A program made the position numbers and the translations under genes. Of a stretch of 36,322 bases of DNA, positions 24,667 through 33,489 are shown piece by piece; positions within the stretch are counted from its first letter, which is position 1; every line of letters begins with the position of its first letter. The notes beneath the pieces were generated by a model, which did no database searches, had not been told where the DNA came from, and saw nothing but the letters and a program-made list of their open reading frames with translations. Source of the DNA: Bdellovibrionales bacterium GWB1_55_8 (GTDB taxonomy: Bacteria > Bdellovibrionota > UBA1018); NCBI GenBank assembly GCA_001769835.1, contig MEPR01000002.1, positions 4,221-40,542 on the forward strand, in the 5' to 3' direction.

Positions 24667-26538
24667 TTAACTCCTATTCTTCTCAACCATGGATTTCTTG
24701 ATCGCAAGGTACTTGTCCTTGTTTGTGCAGTTATTAAATAGATTGGATTGAAAGGCACCGAGCTCATCCTCCCATACTTCCGTCCACGCGTCGGATCCGA
24801 TCGGTGCCTTGCCCCAGTTCCAGGTCTTCGCGGCCACCGCGCGGCTTCGGTCGTCCGAGAATTTCTTCACGATGCCCTTGTAATCGGGATGTGCGTTCTG
24901 CCAGATGATGTCCTGGCTGGCGCCGTCAAAGATCTCGACCTCGATCAGGCGGTTATTCTCGGCGACTTCCTCGAGGCCCCCGAGCATACGGACGCTCCGC
25001 CTGGCGAGTTCCCTTGCGATTCTGTCGGTTGCACGCTTCCTGAGCTCCGTGCCCGCCGATTCATGGTTAGCGGCAAGCGCTCGCCATACAGGTCCGGCCG
25101 CCTGGAGTCGACGGTAGTGAACAAGGTTCGCCAGGAATTTCCGGATCTCGTCCTTCAGCGCCGACGCCTTTTTTCCGTTGGCCCGCTCGGACTTGAGACG
25201 CGCGACCAGCACCTGTCCCTCCCGGCGGATTCCTTCAGCCATTCGCTTTTTCTCCCGGGCTCCAGCGTGGTTCACCCGCCTCACTGCCAGGGCCTCGTCT
25301 TGAAGGAGATTCAACTCAGCCTGCGCCGAAATGAACACCGGCGATCGCACCCATTCGCTGGCGACGCGATCCGGGACAACGCCCTTCTGTTTTTTCAGGA
25401 AAGCGATCGCGGCCGGATACAGATCGTGCCCGGCCAGATTGTTTTTGCCGCGCCATTCCTTCAGCCACCGGTAAGACATTTCATAATCCTTGCGGAACTG
25501 GTTGATTGCGCGAAGAGCTTCCGGATACTGGCAGAGTTCGTTCATGGACATCGCAAGCACCATGGGCGTTTCAGGAGCGAAAACGCGCCTGAGCCCGCCC
25601 GATTGCAAGGCAATGGCCGCCCCGATCGCCTCTCCATACTTTCGATCCGCAAGAGCGCTCCATGCGAGCTCCGAAAGCGCGTATGGTAAATCATTCGAGG
25701 ACTTTGCGACGAGCTTGAGCTGCCGACTCGCCTGATCGTACTTCTTCAGCGCGTAGTGGGCACGCGCTGCGAGAAGTCGCGCCTGATCCTCGTGAGGAAC
25801 AAGCGCTTCAACGCGGGATGTAAGCTGGCTCTGCAGAGACAGAAAACGTTCCATCTCCGCCGCCGTACCACGCTCATCGCCCTCAAGTCCGGCCCATATT
25901 CCCAGGGAGAATGCCTCGTAGGCTCCGCCTCCGCGAAGCAGCGCGACTGTCGCGCGAATCTCGTCCTTGGGCCGCTCAAGCTGCACCTGCTGCTTGAGCA
26001 GCAGGCCCGCTGTTTCCCAGAGTGCTTTGCGTGAGAACCGGTCCTCGAAGACAGAGAGGAGTTCCGAGATCCTTCTTGAGCTTTCGTTCGGAAGCTCAAG
26101 GGCGGTATAACGCTGCACCAGCGTTGCCATGCACCGCAAGGCCGCAAACTGGAGCACCGGCGGCTCAGCAGGCTCCCGCTTTCTCAATGCGATCGCTGAA
26201 AAGCCGGCGTGAGCGGAATGCGGCAACCCGGCAGCAAGCAATGTGCGAGAGAGCCAGTAATCAGCAAACGATCTGCCGGTTCCTGCGAGCGTATCCCGTC
26301 GAAACGAGATCGATTCCGAGAGGCTCCGGGCGACCGACCCGGTTCCAGCGATGAACGCGGCAAATTCATCCCGCGCTTCCTTCGGAATTTCACTCGTGAA
26401 GATCCATTGTTCACCGGCCTCGCAGGGCCGACTCACGGAAAGTCCACGAGCCCCGTTCCTCGCAACCTGAGGGGCCGCCTCTGCCGCGGCCGGAAACAGC
26501 AGCAGCAGAGGGAGCAGGCCATTCAAGAGTCGTTTCAT
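24667..26538 (-). CDS. Exported helical (TPR-like) protein, GltC-like by position
   Basis: The 623-residue protein has a cleavable signal peptide (MKRLLNGLLPLLLLFPAAAEAA). The mature part is mostly amphipathic helices, including TPR-like units around residues 255-335 (AHYALKKYDQASRQLKLVAK, ALSELAWSALADRKYGEAIG). A basic helical stretch (about 425-535) is followed by a tryptophan-rich end (WNWGKAPIGSDAWTEVWEDE) that also carries the only C-terminal Cys. I infer a periplasmic scaffold. Myxococcus GltC is a periplasmic TPR protein of the gliding machine, and this gene lies directly after an outer-membrane barrel gene, so a GltC-like role is plausible but not shown by sequence alone. It overlaps the barrel gene by 4 nt and has GGAGGGGA before its ATG. 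Confidence 0.75.
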   Translation of the reverse strand: MKRLLNGLLPLLLLFPAAAEAAPQVARNGARGLSVSRPCEAGEQWIFTSEIPKEARDEFAAFIAGTGSVARSLSESISFRRDTLAGTGRSFADYWLSRTLLAAGLPHSAHAGFSAIALRKREPAEPPVLQFAALRCMATLVQRYTALELPNESSRRISELLSVFEDRFSRKALWETAGLLLKQQVQLERPKDEIRATVALLRGGGAYEAFSLGIWAGLEGDERGTAAEMERFLSLQSQLTSRVEALVPHEDQARLLAARAHYALKKYDQASRQLKLVAKSSNDLPYALSELAWSALADRKYGEAIGAAIALQSGGLRRVFAPETPMVLAMSMNELCQYPEALRAINQFRKDYEMSYRWLKEWRGKNNLAGHDLYPAAIAFLKKQKGVVPDRVASEWVRSPVFISAQAELNLLQDEALAVRRVNHAGAREKKRMAEGIRREGQVLVARLKSERANGKKASALKDEIRKFLANLVHYRRLQAAGPVWRALAANHESAGTELRKRATDRIARELARRSVRMLGGLEEVAENNRLIEVEIFDGASQDIIWQNAHPDYKGIVKKFSDDRSRAVAAKTWNWGKAPIGSDAWTEVWEDELGAFQSNLFNNCTNKDKYLAIKKSMVEKNRS

Positions 26539-27281
26539 GATTCGTCCCCTCCGCCACCGAAGAGCATTGAAATCCCGAGCGTGAGTGTGTTCGTCCAGTT
26601 CATGCGTTCATCCACCACCTGCCCGAGCTTGGTAGGAATCACCTTTTCCAGCAGATTCTCCCGATAAGCCATCAGCCGATAATCGACTACAAGAGATAGA
26701 CTCTTTGACAGATAGATCTGCTGCCCCACCCCCAGCAGCGGAGTGATGTAATTGCCGGACTCGGTCTGTGTGACGCCGGCACCTCCGAGCAGGTGAAGAT
26801 CATAATAAATGATCTTCTTGCCCAGAAAACTCAGCTTGCCATAGAGAATGCTGCCAGCGGCCTCGGCTCCGTAAAAGGCACGCGGTTCGTTGGTATTCGT
26901 GGTGGCACCCCGGGTCTCCTGGAACGTGATCAGCGCATTCGAAGGCGACACCTGCGATTTCCACCCCAGAAGACGCAAACCGAGGTACTCGCTGAGATGA
27001 AAACCGACCGATCCGCCGAAACTCTGGACACTCAGGAAAGGATCCGAGCTGAGCATTCCGAAGAATGAACCCACTTCGAGTTTCCCTGCCTTCGTATAGA
27101 GACGGTTCTGAACCACACCGAGTTCGGATTCATCGCCCCGGTTCCAGTACTTTTCCTTGATCGCGTCCACCTGCACTTTCTCGTTCTGGTCAGCACGGGC
27201 CGCGGCGGGTATGAACTGCGCCGCGACGATCAGACAAAATAGCGATGCATATCCCATATTTCTGAACAACCTGTTTTTCAA
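26535..27281 (-). CDS. Outer-membrane beta-barrel protein, GltA/GltB/GltH-like
   Basis: The 248-residue precursor has a signal peptide (basic KNRLFRN, hydrophobic ASLFCLIVAAQFIPAAARA). The rest shows alternating polar/hydrophobic strands (GKLEVGSFFGMLSSDPFLS, SFGGSVGFHLSEYLGLRLLG, KSLSLVVDYRLMAYREN) and ends in TLTLGISMLFGGG, typical of the 'outer membrane beta-barrel' family of myxobacteria and Bdellovibrio that includes Glt barrels. I set the start at TTG ending at 27281: GGAGG (27287-27291) lies 5 nt upstream and the signal peptide gains its basic start. A longer frame up to 27389 would overlap the previous gene by over 100 nt. It starts 1 nt after the GltG-like gene. Confidence 0.8.
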   Translation of the reverse strand: MKNRLFRNMGYASLFCLIVAAQFIPAAARADQNEKVQVDAIKEKYWNRGDESELGVVQNRLYTKAGKLEVGSFFGMLSSDPFLSVQSFGGSVGFHLSEYLGLRLLGWKSQVSPSNALITFQETRGATTNTNEPRAFYGAEAAGSILYGKLSFLGKKIIYYDLHLLGGAGVTQTESGNYITPLLGVGQQIYLSKSLSLVVDYRLMAYRENLLEKVIPTKLGQVVDERMNWTNTLTLGISMLFGGGGDES

Positions 27282-27282
27282 C

Positions 27283-28764
27283 TTAACCTCCAAGAGTTTT
27301 GAAAATGAATGGATAGGTGACACCAACGTCGATACCGCCTTTGGTGTTTGGAAATTTCCAAGCACTGAGACGCCTGACGATGCAGTCATCGAGCTTTGAA
27401 TCGGTGAGAGTCGAGGACCGGACCGCCGCCACTTTCACTTTGCCGGAAGCACCGATCGTGAAGCCGAGCACGAGCTTGCCCTCGAGGTCAGGGAACCGCA
27501 GCATGGAGGCCTCGTAGCAATAGCGAACCTCGCTCATGTGCCGGTGAATGACTTTCCCAACCTCGTCCTTGGTGAGCCCCTCCTCGACCGAGGATCCGGT
27601 CGAATCCATGGCGATCATAGAACGTCCCTGACCCGTGACGTTCGCATGCTCCCCATGGCCGTAACCGACGCCTTTGCCGCTACCCTGTCCGCCTCCGCCT
27701 ATCGCCGCAATCCGCGTTCCGCTGCCTATTCCTGGCCCGGTGATCGGGGCCGTTGAATGCAGGGCCGGCGAACTGGAATTGAAGAGCTTGCGCGCGTTCG
27801 CAGCCCTGTCCGCTCCGGGTGCATACTCGGACTTGGCCAGAAGCTGGGTCATTCCGCCCCGGAAGAGCCCCTTCATTGCTGACTGCAGTTTGTTCCCCTG
27901 GAACGCGGGTGCCGCATCGGAACGCTTCGGTTCAGAGGTTTTTGCCACTTTAGCAGACGCCCCCGACGACATGGCCGCCGGCCTTAGCCTGGCCGGTTTT
28001 GCGACGGTTATTTCCGGTATGGACACCACCTGCATTTCAGGAAGTGGCGCATCTGTTTTAGGCCAGAGAAAACTGACAAGAAGAAATGCAGCCGCCATGG
28101 ATCCTGAGGCAAGAGCATGCTCCCGGATTGCCGGCCACGGATTCGCGCGCCCGGCCATTGAAGGTACGAGTTGCACCTCTTTCGGGCGATTGAAATTCCA
28201 GTCATAAACTCCGAGACGAATACAGATCCCGGCGAGTTCCTCCGCGGTAAGAATGACGGCCTGACTGGGGCGAAGCTCATGAACCGCCTTATGCGTGATC
28301 ATCTTGATGGCACTGGAGGACAGGACAGTCAGCACATACTCAGAACCGGATCGGCCCAGCCGGAATACCGGATCACCTTCCGAGAACCCGATGTAGGCTA
28401 GCCCGAGGTCCACGGAATCGAGCGTCCATCCACGCGCATTATGATAGACCCGGAATTTGTTTCCGTCGCATCCCTGATCCGCTCGCGTCGCCGCGGGCAG
28501 TGACTCGACCGTCTTCAGCCGGATTACCACGCCCTCCAACTCAATCTGCGCGCCTGATTCCAGTTTCGCCTGTTCGAAAAGATACGAGCGATCCTCGGTC
28601 GAAACCGGATCCTTTGTGGCGGTCCTCAGCCGGACGCCTTCTGCGCTGCGCTCGAGAAACCAGCGCCTGGACGTGCCGAGCGATATCGCCTTCTGACCGG
28701 ACCAAACGCGGCGGCGCGTGGCACCTCCCGCCGAAATAGTCAGCACAATGGATCTTCCTTTCAT
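27283..28764 (-). CDS. GltG-like inner-membrane protein with AgmX/PglI C-terminal domain
   Basis: This 493-residue protein has a cytoplasmic N-terminal half (residues 1-210) with two beta-rich, FHA-like segments, one membrane helix (about 217-234), and a long Ala/Ser/Gly-rich periplasmic linker (about 240-390). It ends in a TonB-C-like domain of the AgmX/PglI type (about 394-493: GLTKDEVGKVIHRHMSEVRY, LVLGFTIGASGKVKVAAVRS, AWKFPNTKGGIDVGVTYPF). Two cysteines in that domain (RYCYE and DDCIVRR) match its conserved pair. This order is that of GltG, a core part of the gliding and spore-coat machines of Myxococcus, which links the proton-driven stators to the outer membrane. Phosphothreonine-binding residues of a true FHA domain are not evident. 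It overlaps the small gene upstream by 4 nt. Confidence 0.85.
   Translation of the reverse strand: MKGRSIVLTISAGGATRRRVWSGQKAISLGTSRRWFLERSAEGVRLRTATKDPVSTEDRSYLFEQAKLESGAQIELEGVVIRLKTVESLPAATRADQGCDGNKFRVYHNARGWTLDSVDLGLAYIGFSEGDPVFRLGRSGSEYVLTVLSSSAIKMITHKAVHELRPSQAVILTAEELAGICIRLGVYDWNFNRPKEVQLVPSMAGRANPWPAIREHALASGSMAAAFLLVSFLWPKTDAPLPEMQVVSIPEITVAKPARLRPAAMSSGASAKVAKTSEPKRSDAAPAFQGNKLQSAMKGLFRGGMTQLLAKSEYAPGADRAANARKLFNSSSPALHSTAPITGPGIGSGTRIAAIGGGGQGSGKGVGYGHGEHANVTGQGRSMIAMDSTGSSVEEGLTKDEVGKVIHRHMSEVRYCYEASMLRFPDLEGKLVLGFTIGASGKVKVAAVRSSTLTDSKLDDCIVRRLSAWKFPNTKGGIDVGVTYPFIFKTLGG
27287..27291 (-). promoter_or_regulatory. Ribosome site deciding a TTG start (beta-barrel gene)
   Basis: GGAGG on the minus strand lies inside the last codons of the GltG-like gene, 5 nt before TTG (27279-27281). 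The next in-frame ATG (8 codons on) lacks such a site and would remove the basic part of the signal peptide. Confidence 0.7.
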
Positions 28765-29087
28765 AGCGAGTACCTCATTTCTTTCAGGGTGTTTTGTGTC
28801 TCTTGACGGAAGCCAGCGCGCTTCCGATACAGGTGCGACCGCGTGCCATTGCGCTCCCGCTCGGAGATCTGGCTCAATGAATCGAGAGGACGTTTGTTCA
28901 TTCCTTCCACGAGTTCGTCATCAAATTCGATCACCTTGTGTCGTTTCGAACTCGTCAGACCCGACATGCTCGTCGCGACCGGCTCCTTCACGGGAACATT
29001 CGCCAGTGCCGATGAATAGGTTCCGAATGTGAAGGCGACTCCAAAAACAATCGCACTGAGCCGAAGGAAACGTTTTTCCGATGTCAT
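28761..29087 (-). CDS. Small exported protein of the gliding-type operon (possibly CglF-like)
   Basis: The 108-residue product has a signal peptide (MTSEKRFLRLSAIVFGVAFT, then SSALA). The mature part of about 78 residues is charged, with an acidic patch KVIEFDDELVEGMNKRPLDS and a basic end HLYRKRAGFRQETQNTLKEM. It has no Cys and no membrane segment, so it should be a soluble periplasmic or outer-membrane-associated protein. Its size, export and place beside glt-like genes recall CglF of Myxococcus, a small gliding-machine protein; that is a guess from context. AGGAGG precedes the ATG. The gene lies 1 nt after the large TPR gene and overlaps the GltG-like gene. Confidence 0.72.
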   Translation of the reverse strand: MTSEKRFLRLSAIVFGVAFTFGTYSSALANVPVKEPVATSMSGLTSSKRHKVIEFDDELVEGMNKRPLDSLSQISERERNGTRSHLYRKRAGFRQETQNTLKEMRYSL

Positions 29088-29088
29088 G

Positions 29089-32000
29089 TTAACCTCCTGC
29101 TTTCGCGGCCGGGCGCTTCGGCTGATCCGTCTGAGCGATGGATTCGGGATCCCCTCCCAGCTCCTTCATGAGTTCTCCTGCTCGGTCGTGAGCCAGACTG
29201 TTCTGATAATGCTCGAGAAGAAGCCGGTTCACGTTACGGCGAATCCTCTTGTCCATCCCCCCTCGGGCACCTGCGAGTTCGGCCAGAGCCTCGGCCTGAG
29301 CTCCCACTCCGGCCAGGGTGTAGGCCCGCAGCAAAGCGAGTACCGTGGGAGAGACAAGCTTCTTTTCTTTCGCGTACTGAACGAGGTAGGCGGCTTCCGC
29401 CCAGCGCCTCTGCCTCGCAGCGTGGTACCAGCGGGCCTTGAGCGCATTTACCGCGCACCGTGAGGAGTCCTTGCATTGACCGGATTCGTTTCCCCAATCA
29501 CCGTCGGGATCGATCGTGCGAAGCTGGCCCGGATCAAGCGGCTCGGGCTTCCGAGTGGCAACTTTTGGAAGGAGCCTCGCCATTCGCTTCGGGTCCGCGT
29601 GCAGATAGGGTTGCGCGATTTCGTCAAAGGCGTCGTCCTCGATCGCGGAGGAGGACGCCAGCTCGAATGCTTTCGCACGCAGCGAATCCGACTTCTTCTC
29701 GAAGGGTTCGGCCATTGCCGGGTCCGCACCGCGCAAAGACCGCAGGCTGCGCGCCGTATCGGCATAGAGATCCGCAAGCTCGTTCGTGATGCTCGCACGT
29801 ATGCGAGCCCAGGGCAGCTTCGCCGCCTCCATCCCCGCATTTTCAATTTCACGAATCGCTTCCACGCGCCTTACGAGGTAAGCTTCACGTGCCATCAGTG
29901 GCGCGACCGAGCGGATGGACCGCCGGTTCATCGCTATCGCCCGTGGAATACTCAACGTCACCGAAGGCAGGATGTACGTCTTCGCAAGCGAATCAAGTGC
30001 ATCCCAATGCTTGCGAAGAATCCGGATGGCCACATGACGGTCCCGGAACGCAAGATTGCGAGCTCCCTCGAGAGCCAGCGCAGCCCAGAGTGAGCGATAC
30101 TCCACAGCGCCATGGCGTGCACGCGAGAAGGCTTTCGCCGTGAAGTCCGGACCGCGTCCCTGACTTTCGAAGATCTTGAGAACTTCATACCGCTGGCACT
30201 CCCCAGATACAGCCGGCGTACAGACGGACTTGTCCGCGAGCACCCGATTCAGAAGCTTGGAATCCCCGGAGATCCAGGCATACGCGAGGGTCTTTCGCCT
30301 GAGATCATTCCGCTGTTTATCGCCCAGCTTCGCGATTGCCGGAGGCATGGCGAGATACTGTTGAAAATCGCGCGCCGCCTCCGTGAACTCGAGCTGTTCC
30401 TCGCGTACACCACCATGGGCCAGCAGGGCGGATGCGCCGGCTTCCGAATTCGGCGCCGTTCGCATGAGCTGAGAGAAGTAGCCGAGCGCTTCCGATGTGT
30501 CCTTTGCGGCCAAGGCGGCGTGACCCGCGATCGCGAGGCTTTCGCTGTGGCGTTTACTTTCAGGGTAAGTCGCCCGGAATCTCTCGGACTTTCCTATTGC
30601 CAGTTTGTAATCGCCGGCGCGATAGGCCGCCTCGACTGTCTTGAACTCGGCATCGGCGGCGAGGCCGTAAAGTCGCGTGGCGAATTCCGTCCCCTTCCAT
30701 TCCTTGATTGCCAGCAACTTCGCCGAAAGTTCCTGCAGCTTCTCCCACTCGGCACTAGCGACATAAGTATCCACCAGCAACGTTGCCGACGGGGTCGCGT
30801 ACTTCGATTTCGGAAATTCAAGCGCGAATCCCAGCAAGCGTTTCAATGAATCCTGAATGTCGCCGTTCAGGTAGATGGCGCGATTGGCCTCGAAGTAGAA
30901 GCTGTCGACTGACATCGCGGTTCTCTTCGCATGATCGTCCACCCACCCGATCCACTCCACGAGATCCTTGTCGAGGTCCTTGCGAGGTGATTCCTGGATG
31001 GAACGCGCTTTCAGATCCTTCGGAATGAGCCCGCGTTTCCGAAGGTGTTCATAACGGCTTCCGATCGCCCGAAGACTCGCTTCCTTTTCCCAGCCTTTAT
31101 TGAGAACCCACCGATAATGTTCGGTGGCCTGCTCATACTGGCCGATCTCGAAAAGGCTCTCAGCAAGGTTGTAGTGAACCTTGGCGACCCGCGGATCCTC
31201 CTCATCCACGAGTCGCGTGAAACAGTCGTAAATACCAGCGAGAGCCGTGGTCAGTAGAACAACGCCATCCGCATTCTTGTTTTTGCTGATCAGCTGCTGA
31301 AGCTGTTTGGCGGCATCAAGAAGCAGCCGCTCAGCACGCTCCACGGATTCCTTCGAACTCTTCGGATTCCGGTACGACACCAGCTCGCGAGCCGTGTCCA
31401 CCAGCTGGATGTACTGACGTTTGTTCAGCTGATCCTCGTACGCGATCACGATCAACTCGAGGTTTTCGGGGCGCTCCGGCTCGCGGCTCAGGACCAGTGT
31501 CTTCCACTTCCCGAGCTCTTCCACATGTCCATGTGCCCTGAGCAGCTTGGCGTAGCGAACGATGACCTTGCCGAGAATCGCGCCGGACTCCAGGCGTTTG
31601 AAGTACGTATAAGCTTCGTCCACTCCGAAGTGCGAGAGCCGCTGCTCATACCCCTGCAGAAAGAAAAGCGCTGCATCGAGAATCGCGTTTTCCCGGAGCG
31701 CTTCATCGGACCGCGACTGTCCGCGACCCGAATAGTAACGAATGGTGCGTTCCGCATAGGAAAGCGCTCGCGGAACGTCCTTCAGATTGTACTGGCACCA
31801 CGCCTGCCGGTAGAGCGCATGCGGGTAATGAGGATTTGACCGGTCTTTTTCAACCGGGCGCAGATACTCCGCTGCCTGATCCCATTGATTCTTGTCCATT
31901 GCGATCTCGGCGAGTGCCATGTAAGCGGAGATCGTGTCCTCCGATTTCGGAAAATTACTTACGAGATGAAGGAAGTCCGCACGCGCGAGCGAGGGGCTCC

Positions 32001-32457
32001 CCGACTCCGAGTGAGACCTTCCTTTCAGGAAATAGGCGCGCGGCAGGTCGGACGATCTGGGAAAACGCTGAATCAGTTGCCCGAACGTCTTCGTGGACTG
32101 AATCAGGTACTGTTTGTGATCCTGCAAGCCGGCCTTGCCCCCCCCCTGAGCCGGGGTTCCATGAGCGATGCGGAACTGCATCGAACCTGCGCGTCGTTGG
32201 GCTTCCCCCAATTTGAACAGGAGCGCGGACTCCTGCTCCTTGCCGCGATTTTTCCCGATCAGCTCCTGAAGGCTGCGAATCGCGTTGAGCTGGGAATCCA
32301 GCGCGGCCCGGTCGACACGTCGTTCCTGAACTTCGAACGACGAGTACGTAGGCCTGGATTCCGCCGCATTTTTTTCCTCTCCCGCTACACCAGCTGGAAC
32401 AAGCGTGAGGCCCACGGCAACCAGCGCTGAAACCAGGAACACTCTTTTATGATTCAA
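29089..32457 (-). CDS. Large periplasmic TPR protein of the gliding-type machine
   Basis: The 1122-residue product starts with a signal peptide (NHKRVFLVSALVAVGLTLVP) and is then nearly all helical, with many tetratricopeptide-like pairs, for example PRAYFLKGRSHSESGSPSLA, ALYRQAWCQYNLKDVPRALS and YNLAESLFEIGQYEQATEHY. It resembles the periplasmic TPR scaffolds of the Agl/Glt systems (GltD/GltE/AgmK-type); I cannot say which. I choose TTG ending at 32457 because AGGAG lies 7 nt upstream and the signal peptide then begins MNHKR. ATG ending at 32472 is the main alternative but lacks a good site. A run of nine G on the coding strand (32138-32146) lies about 100 codons in. The gene follows the AglS-like gene after 57 nt. 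Confidence 0.85.
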   Translation of the reverse strand: MNHKRVFLVSALVAVGLTLVPAGVAGEEKNAAESRPTYSSFEVQERRVDRAALDSQLNAIRSLQELIGKNRGKEQESALLFKLGEAQRRAGSMQFRIAHGTPAQGGGKAGLQDHKQYLIQSTKTFGQLIQRFPRSSDLPRAYFLKGRSHSESGSPSLARADFLHLVSNFPKSEDTISAYMALAEIAMDKNQWDQAAEYLRPVEKDRSNPHYPHALYRQAWCQYNLKDVPRALSYAERTIRYYSGRGQSRSDEALRENAILDAALFFLQGYEQRLSHFGVDEAYTYFKRLESGAILGKVIVRYAKLLRAHGHVEELGKWKTLVLSREPERPENLELIVIAYEDQLNKRQYIQLVDTARELVSYRNPKSSKESVERAERLLLDAAKQLQQLISKNKNADGVVLLTTALAGIYDCFTRLVDEEDPRVAKVHYNLAESLFEIGQYEQATEHYRWVLNKGWEKEASLRAIGSRYEHLRKRGLIPKDLKARSIQESPRKDLDKDLVEWIGWVDDHAKRTAMSVDSFYFEANRAIYLNGDIQDSLKRLLGFALEFPKSKYATPSATLLVDTYVASAEWEKLQELSAKLLAIKEWKGTEFATRLYGLAADAEFKTVEAAYRAGDYKLAIGKSERFRATYPESKRHSESLAIAGHAALAAKDTSEALGYFSQLMRTAPNSEAGASALLAHGGVREEQLEFTEAARDFQQYLAMPPAIAKLGDKQRNDLRRKTLAYAWISGDSKLLNRVLADKSVCTPAVSGECQRYEVLKIFESQGRGPDFTAKAFSRARHGAVEYRSLWAALALEGARNLAFRDRHVAIRILRKHWDALDSLAKTYILPSVTLSIPRAIAMNRRSIRSVAPLMAREAYLVRRVEAIREIENAGMEAAKLPWARIRASITNELADLYADTARSLRSLRGADPAMAEPFEKKSDSLRAKAFELASSSAIEDDAFDEIAQPYLHADPKRMARLLPKVATRKPEPLDPGQLRTIDPDGDWGNESGQCKDSSRCAVNALKARWYHAARQRRWAEAAYLVQYAKEKKLVSPTVLALLRAYTLAGVGAQAEALAELAGARGGMDKRIRRNVNRLLLEHYQNSLAHDRAGELMKELGGDPESIAQTDQPKRPAAKAGG
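32138..32146 (-). repeat. Run of nine G on coding strand inside the TPR gene
   Basis: Nine consecutive C on the plus strand, so G9 in the mRNA, encode the Gly-Gly-Gly of GTPAQGGGKAG near residue 104. A change of one base would shift the frame and cut the protein to about a tenth of its length, as in phase-variable genes. Confidence 0.85.
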
Positions 32458-32464
32458 GGGACTT

Positions 32465-32470
32465 CTCCTC
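32465..32470 (-). promoter_or_regulatory. Ribosome site deciding a TTG start (TPR gene)
   Basis: GAGGAG on the minus strand stands 7 nt before TTG (32455-32457). The site overlaps the codons after the competing ATG at 32472, which itself has only GGTTAAG upstream. Confidence 0.6.
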
Positions 32471-32514
32471 ATCTTAACCAAGATGCCCAACGTGACTATG
32501 TTGCTAATCGGGCT

Positions 32515-32982
32515 TCAGTTCGGGTTCACTACCGCCAACTTGAAATCCGTGTACCCACTGACGGCAGCGGAAGCCAAAGCCGCTTTGATCGTGACGTACG
32601 GTGCCCGTCGATCCGCGAGTACGATGACCTGAGATCCGGGGCGTTCGCGAATCTCCGTATCCAGGGCCGCCGCCAGGGTCTTTGAGGCTCCCACGGCCGA
32701 CAGATCGCCCGAGGAGAACTCAAAATCCTTGATTGCCGCGACCTGCGCCCCGTTCACGCGGACCGCCCCTTCCGCGATCTCGAGCTTCACTCCCTCGGCC
32801 GGGCCGCTGACTGTCGCCGCCAGAGGCATCACCAGCCCAGGCGACGGAGTCACGTCGATTGCGCCCGTACCGTAAGTCTTCAGCAGAAAAACCAGGATGA
32901 TCATGAAAATGTCCGCCATCGAGGTGATCTGCAGGGACATCTGACCGTCCATGCGTGGCTTCTTCACAAATGATTTCCGCAA
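32515..32982 (-). CDS. ExbD/TolR-family stator protein, AglS-like
   Basis: The 155-residue protein has a short cytoplasmic N-terminus, one membrane helix (about residues 20-37, SMADIFMIILVFLLKTYG) with the conserved proton-carrying Asp at position 24, and a periplasmic domain ending in a typical ExbD/TolR fold (SQVIVLADRRAPYVTIKAAL, then SGYTDFKLAVV). With the adjacent ExbB/TolQ-type gene and a second ExbD-type gene it would form a proton-driven motor like AglRQS, where AglQ and AglS each give one acidic helix. Translation starts at TTG with GGAGG (32989-32993) 6 nt upstream; the next ATG (residue 11) has no such site. Confidence 0.88.
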   Translation of the reverse strand: MRKSFVKKPRMDGQMSLQITSMADIFMIILVFLLKTYGTGAIDVTPSPGLVMPLAATVSGPAEGVKLEIAEGAVRVNGAQVAAIKDFEFSSGDLSAVGASKTLAAALDTEIRERPGSQVIVLADRRAPYVTIKAALASAAVSGYTDFKLAVVNPN

Positions 32983-32988
32983 GCAAGA

Positions 32989-32993
32989 CCTCC
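32989..32993 (-). promoter_or_regulatory. Ribosome site deciding a TTG start (AglS-like gene)
   Basis: GGAGG on the minus strand, 6 nt before TTG (32980-32982), is the only good site near the start of this gene. Confidence 0.65.
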
Positions 32994-33000
32994 AGTTGAC

Positions 33001-33489
33001 TTAAAATCCGTCCAGCGCCACACCAGGAATCGATTTTCGAATCGTCTCGATCGAACTGATGACTTCCTGGTAAGGAACCTTGTTTTCAGCCGTTAAACGC
33101 GTTTTTTCGAGCGAGGGCCACTTAGCCTTGATCTCGGCTACCTTCTGACCCATCGCCGGAATGTCGTAGCCGCCGTTCTTCAACGGCGGCAGCGTGATCT
33201 CGCGCGCTTCCTTCCCCGTTAGCTGCATCCCGATGGCGCCGTCCGGACTGAGCTCGACCTTCAGCCGCACCTCTGGATCCGTGACCGCGAGAGGTGCCGC
33301 TCCCCCCGCCGCTATGCCTGCATCGAGAATCCCGATGGACGCAAATGCGGCGGAGATCATGACGAATGCGATCAGGACAACGAAGCAGTCGATGATCGGG
33401 GCAAGATTCAGATCGAAGTCCTGCTCCTGTTTACGGCCCTCGCCGCCCACGCCGGGCGACCAGGCTCGTGAAGTCTCGCCGTCCATCAT
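33001..33489 (-). CDS. ExbD/TolR-family stator protein, AglQ-like
   Basis: The 162-residue protein has a polar cytoplasmic N-terminus (residues 1-24), a membrane helix (about 28-50) carrying the conserved Asp34 in NLAPIIDCFVVLIAF, and a periplasmic domain that includes LSPDGAIGMQLTGKE and ends in KVPYQEVISSIETIRKSIPG. The Asp in the helix is the expected proton carrier. It differs clearly from the second ExbD-type protein next door, which fits the AglQ/AglS pair of Myxococcus rather than a recent duplication. It overlaps the AglR-like gene by 4 nt, with GGAG 8 nt before the ATG, so the two stator proteins are translationally coupled. Confidence 0.9.
   Translation of the reverse strand: MMDGETSRAWSPGVGGEGRKQEQDFDLNLAPIIDCFVVLIAFVMISAAFASIGILDAGIAAGGAAPLAVTDPEVRLKVELSPDGAIGMQLTGKEAREITLPPLKNGGYDIPAMGQKVAEIKAKWPSLEKTRLTAENKVPYQEVISSIETIRKSIPGVALDGF

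Noticed and set aside
24748-25689. 313-codon open frame on the plus strand
   Set aside because: Antisense to the exported 623-residue protein, which has a signal peptide, ribosome site and operon context; the antisense product has no recognisable features.
27282-27389. N-terminal extension of the beta-barrel protein to an upstream ATG
   Set aside because: It would overlap the GltG-like coding region by over 100 nt and bury the signal peptide; the TTG with GGAGG fits better.
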